A DNA stretch of 7,520 nucleotides from Flavobacteriales bacterium CG_4_9_14_3_um_filter_32_8. Lineage in GTDB: Bacteria > Bacteroidota > Bacteroidia > Flavobacteriales_E > Vicingaceae. Shown here one piece after another: positions 4,403 through 7,520 of the stretch. Position numbers and translations under genes: made by a program. The stretch lies in assembly GCA_002790175.1 (NCBI GenBank), contig PFUQ01000022.1, forward strand, positions 1 to 7,520, in the 5' to 3' direction. The notes beneath the pieces were generated by a model. That model did no database searches. It was given only the letters and a program-made list of their open reading frames with translations, and was not told where the DNA came from. Every line of letters starts with the position of its first letter. Positions within the stretch are counted from its first letter, which is position 1.

Positions 4403-7060
4403 TTAATCATGAGCATTAGGAATATCATCTACCGAAAATTTGTATAAATCTTTGGCTTCGTCTTCTTTAAATTTCATTACCAAATCTAAGGCATCAGGTA
4501 CTACATCACTACACAACACAATTAACGAACCTTTTTTGGCATGTTTTACGGCATAAGTTATCGCCTCAAACTCATTGGGTATCACTTTAAATTGTTTTTT
4601 AGGGTTCACTTTTTTAATTCCAACCGTTAGCATATCAATAATTTCTTGGTCGGTTCTGCCTCTTAAATTTTTATCCTGACGAATAATAATTTCGTCAAAC
4701 ATTTCTGCTGCAACTTGACCAATTTCTACATTGTCTTCTACTCTACGGTCGCCAATACCAGCAATAATACCCACTTTTGGTTTGCCGTCCATGCGTTCAA
4801 TTAATTTTTGTAAAGCCCTTAATCCAGCGGGGTTGTGGGCATAATCCAACAACAGTGTAAAGTTTTTAAATTCAAACAAATTCAATCGTCCAGGTGTTTG
4901 CGATGGCGAAGGAATAAACGATTCTAAACCAACTTTTATATCCTCAATTTTTATTCCGCTAACAAAAGCAGTTAAAGCTGCTGGTAAAATATTTTGTATC
5001 ATAAACGATGCCCGTCCGCCCATGGTTAACGGCACATTTACGGCTTTACAAATACGTAATTTCCATTCGCCTTTACAAATGGTAATGTAACCATTTTCGT
5101 ATATTGCCGACATTCCACCTCGTTTGGCATGTTTTTTAATTTTAGCATTTTGTTCGTCCATCGAAAACAATGCTACATTACATTTTAAGTCGGTTCTCAT
5201 GTTATATACCAAATCGTCGTCGGCATTTAAAACAGCGTAACCACTTGGCATCACCGATTCGGGAATAACACCTTTTACTTTAGCCAATTGCTCAATGGTA
5301 TGAATTCCTTTAAGCCCTAAGTGGTCGGCTGCCACATTGGTTACCACACCAACATTACAAGTTGCAAAACCCAATCCTGCTCTTAATAAACCACCTCGTG
5401 CGGTTTCTAAAACTGCAAAATTTACGGTAGGGTCTCTCAACACAAATTCGGCACTTTGCGGTCCTGTACAATCGCCTTTTACCAACAATCTGTTTTGAAT
5501 GTAAATCCCGTCGGTAGTGGTATAACCCACTTTAAAGCCTTTTAATTTTAATAAATGTGCAATTAATCGGGTAGTGGTGGTTTTACCATTTGTTCCGGTT
5601 ACCGAAACAATAGGTATTCTAAAATCCTGTCCGGGAGGGAATAACATATCAATAACTGGTGCAGCGATATTTCTAGCCAAACCTTCTGCTGGATCGAGGT
5701 GCATTCTAAAACCGGGGGCTGCATTTACTTCTAAAACAGCTCCATTGGTTTCTGGTAAAGGTTGACTTAATGAACTCGTCATAATATCAATTCCACAAAT
5801 ATCTAACCCAATAATGCGAGCAATTCGTTCGCACATAAAAATATTATACGGATGAATAATGTCGGTTACATCTTCGGCAGTACCTCCTGTACTTAGGTTG
5901 GCAGTATCTTTAAGATTTAATATTTCATCTTTTTTAAGTATGGATTTAAGAGTTAACTTTTTGTTTTTTAAGATGGTTTTAGTCATGTCATCCACAGTAA
6001 TGTAAGTCAACACTTTTTCGTGTCCATACCCTCTTTTTGGATGTTTGTTTACCTCTTCAATGAGTTTTTCGATAGTTAATTTTCCGTCGCCAATTACACG
6101 AGCTGGAGTTCGTAAAGCAGCGGCAACCAATTTGTAATTGATTACCAACACACGATAATCATCGCCAGTAATGTATTTCTCAACAATTACTGACTTTGAA
6201 ACATTTTTTGCTGCATGATAAGCAATGAGTGCATTTTCTTTGTAGGTAATGTTGGTGGTAATTCCTCGTCCGTGATTGCCGTTTACAGGTTTTATTACCA
6301 CAGGATAACCAATGCTTCTTAATGCACTCAATAAACTGTCTTCACTTTTTACAATTTCACCTTTTGGGACAGGAATTTCGGCTTGTTCCAACAAATATTT
6401 GGTATCTTCTTTATCACAAGCCAATTCTACACCAATGCTACTGGTTTGGCTGGTTACGGTTGCCTGAATTCGTTTTTGATTTTCGCCATAACCCAATTGG
6501 CACAACGAATATTTGTTTAATCGTATCCACGGAATACCTCTACTCACGGCTTCATCAATAATTGAAGCGGTACTTGGTCCAAGGCGAACACTTTCACGCA
6601 ATTCACGCATTTCTTGGATGTCGGCATCTAAATCGTATTTATCGCCCGAAATAAGAGCTTCGGCAATTCGAACGGCAGCTTTAGCAGCATAAACGCCTAC
6701 TTTTTCTTCGTGATAATCGAAAACCACGTTGTAAACCCCTTTTTCGCCATAATCACGAGTTCGTCCAAAACCAGTATCCATTCCAGCCATGGTTTGAATT
6801 TCTAATGCAATGTGTTCAATAACGTGTCCCATCCATGTTCCTTCTTTAATTCTTGAAAAGAATCCACCAACTTTACCAACAGAACAGCGATGTTCTTGCA
6901 TTCCAGGAAACATTTTTTTAAGACGCTTATCAAATCCTGAAATCGTATTGGTAGGAGAATCTTCTAGTTCTTCAATATCTAAAACCATCACAATCAATTT
7001 GTGTCTTCTAACCGACCAATAATTTGGTCCTCGCATTACATTTATGTTAATAATCTTCAT
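4403..7060 (-). CDS. cphA: Cyanophycin synthetase
   Basis: CphA makes cyanophycin, a poly-aspartate backbone with arginine side chains, by ATP-dependent addition of Asp and then Arg; the polymer stores nitrogen in cytoplasmic granules. The 885-residue length is typical. Residues 1-160 form the N-terminal domain, with EHIALEIQTMAG at 82-93. GPSTASIIDEA (161-171) and LNKYSLCQLGYG (181-192) are family motifs. The ATP-grasp domain (about 210-475) has the glycine-rich loop KPVNGNHGRG (257-266) and the metal-binding LEVNAAPG (443-450). The Mur-ligase-like domain (about 480-870) has P-loop GTNGKTTTTR (489-498, Lys493), LETARGGLLR (551-560), AADHLGLKG (577-585) and LDYAHNPAG (738-746). All expected catalytic segments are intact. 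The ATG opens MKIININVMRGPNYWS, which fits the conserved family start. It is divergent from cphB. Confidence 0.96.
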   Translation of the reverse strand: MKIININVMRGPNYWSVRRHKLIVMVLDIEELEDSPTNTISGFDKRLKKMFPGMQEHRCSVGKVGGFFSRIKEGTWMGHVIEHIALEIQTMAGMDTGFGRTRDYGEKGVYNVVFDYHEEKVGVYAAKAAVRIAEALISGDKYDLDADIQEMRELRESVRLGPSTASIIDEAVSRGIPWIRLNKYSLCQLGYGENQKRIQATVTSQTSSIGVELACDKEDTKYLLEQAEIPVPKGEIVKSEDSLLSALRSIGYPVVIKPVNGNHGRGITTNITYKENALIAYHAAKNVSKSVIVEKYITGDDYRVLVINYKLVAAALRTPARVIGDGKLTIEKLIEEVNKHPKRGYGHEKVLTYITVDDMTKTILKNKKLTLKSILKKDEILNLKDTANLSTGGTAEDVTDIIHPYNIFMCERIARIIGLDICGIDIMTSSLSQPLPETNGAVLEVNAAPGFRMHLDPAEGLARNIAAPVIDMLFPPGQDFRIPIVSVTGTNGKTTTTRLIAHLLKLKGFKVGYTTTDGIYIQNRLLVKGDCTGPQSAEFVLRDPTVNFAVLETARGGLLRAGLGFATCNVGVVTNVAADHLGLKGIHTIEQLAKVKGVIPESVMPSGYAVLNADDDLVYNMRTDLKCNVALFSMDEQNAKIKKHAKRGGMSAIYENGYITICKGEWKLRICKAVNVPLTMGGRASFMIQNILPAALTAFVSGIKIEDIKVGLESFIPSPSQTPGRLNLFEFKNFTLLLDYAHNPAGLRALQKLIERMDGKPKVGIIAGIGDRRVEDNVEIGQVAAEMFDEIIIRQDKNLRGRTDQEIIDMLTVGIKKVNPKKQFKVIPNEFEAITYAVKHAKKGSLIVLCSDVVPDALDLVMKFKEDEAKDLYKFSVDDIPNAHD

Positions 7061-7118
7061 AATAACTTATCTTATAGGTGGTGAATTTTAAAATTAATTT
7101 ATCTTTTTTTGCAGGAAT

Positions 7119-7148
7119 TAAATGTACACGTTTATTTTAAATATACAA
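7119..7148 (-). promoter_or_regulatory. Candidate cphA promoter
   Basis: The minus strand reads TTG (7148-7146), a 19-base spacer, then TACATTTA (7126-7119), one base from the TAnnTTTG consensus. It lies in the 90-base gap between the divergent cphA and cphB genes, leaving a leader of about 50 bases for cphA. No equally good plus-strand promoter for cphB was found, so shared or overlapping control is possible but not shown. Confidence 0.35.
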
Positions 7149-7150
7149 GC

Positions 7151-7520
7151 ATGGCAAAGGGAACTTTAATTCCAATTGGCGGAAACGAGGATAAAGGAAT
7201 AGAAAAAAGTGAAAATTATATATTGGAATTTATTCATGACGGTATATTATCGCATGTCGTAAAAGAAGCTGGAGGAACATCGAGTAAAATTATTGTAATA
7301 CCAACAGCATCGAGTATTCAAGAGGAAGTAGGAAAAAATTATTTACATGCTTTTCATAAATTAGGTTGTGAAAATGTAAAAGTTTTATCGATAAATAGTG
7401 TCGAAGAAGCAGAAAGTGAAGAAAATATTCAAGATTTAATAGCCTGTAATGGGGTAATGTTTTCCGGTGGAGACCAATCTCGAATAGTTAATTTTATTGG
7501 AAATACCAAGTTTCATAAAA
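7151..7520 (+). CDS. cphB: Cyanophycinase, 5' part (runs off the window)
   Basis: Cyanophycinase is a serine exopeptidase (peptidase family S51) that cuts cyanophycin into beta-Asp-Arg dipeptides. The open frame from ATG at 7151 continues to the window edge, giving 123 complete codons without a stop. It begins MAKGTLIPIGGNEDKGIEKS, typical of the family's opening strand and GG turn, followed by KIIVIPTASSIQEEVGKNY (46-64) and VMFSGGDQSRIV (102-113), equivalent to the conserved FxGGDQ motif of cyanophycinases. The nucleophile serine motif (GxSAGA) lies further downstream, outside the window, so catalytic integrity cannot be judged. Divergent placement next to cphA, with a 90-base gap, strongly supports the assignment. 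Confidence 0.93.
   Translation, partial: MAKGTLIPIGGNEDKGIEKSENYILEFIHDGILSHVVKEAGGTSSKIIVIPTASSIQEEVGKNYLHAFHKLGCENVKVLSINSVEEAESEENIQDLIACNGVMFSGGDQSRIVNFIGNTKFHK

Noticed and set aside
5574..7022. Plus-strand open frames at 5574-5765, 6322-6561 and 6810-7022
   Set aside because: All lie antisense within cphA, whose full domain set is intact.

Overview
The window looks like an AT-rich chromosome segment of a Bacteroidota bacterium, most likely of the Flavobacteriales. Three things point there. Promoter-like sequences match the Bacteroidota -7 consensus TAnnTTTG. The ribosomal protein bS16 carries a long Ala/Glu-rich C-terminal tail, as I recall being usual in that phylum. There is little purine-rich Shine-Dalgarno signal before the starts. 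No RNA gene, CRISPR array or transposase gene was seen.

Layout: positions 75-1480 hold a minus-strand housekeeping cluster, rpsP (bS16) -> rimM -> a 67-codon protein resembling small antitoxins. Positions 1481-2384 contain no convincing gene but are crowded with repeats: a 12-bp palindrome, the first copy of an 86-bp direct repeat, a 15-bp-arm perfect palindrome, a 25-bp-arm inverted repeat and a long imperfect inverted repeat. Positions 2385-3002 encode an unrecognised lipoprotein, bounded by an inverted 10-bp sequence. Positions 3003-3244 hold two more hairpins and the second copy of the direct repeat. Positions 3245-4263 hold a tight two-gene minus-strand unit: an unrecognised 157-residue protein followed by a HEPN-type protein with the RDRLAH (Rx4H) ribonuclease motif. 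Positions 4403-7060 encode cyanophycin synthetase (cphA). A divergent, truncated cyanophycinase gene (cphB) runs off the right edge from 7151.

The working interpretation is a repeat-rich accessory zone (about 1600-4400) inserted between two conserved blocks: translation and ribosome assembly on the left, cyanophycin synthesis and breakdown on the right. The accessory zone carries two cassette-like units, the lipoprotein and the HEPN pair. Each is preceded on its coding strand by a related motif, GATTGTTG(T)GCGT, next to a hairpin. The HEPN pair is the best candidate for an undescribed system, plausibly a toxin-antitoxin or abortive-infection module. Its function is inferred from one motif plus gene organisation and is unproven.
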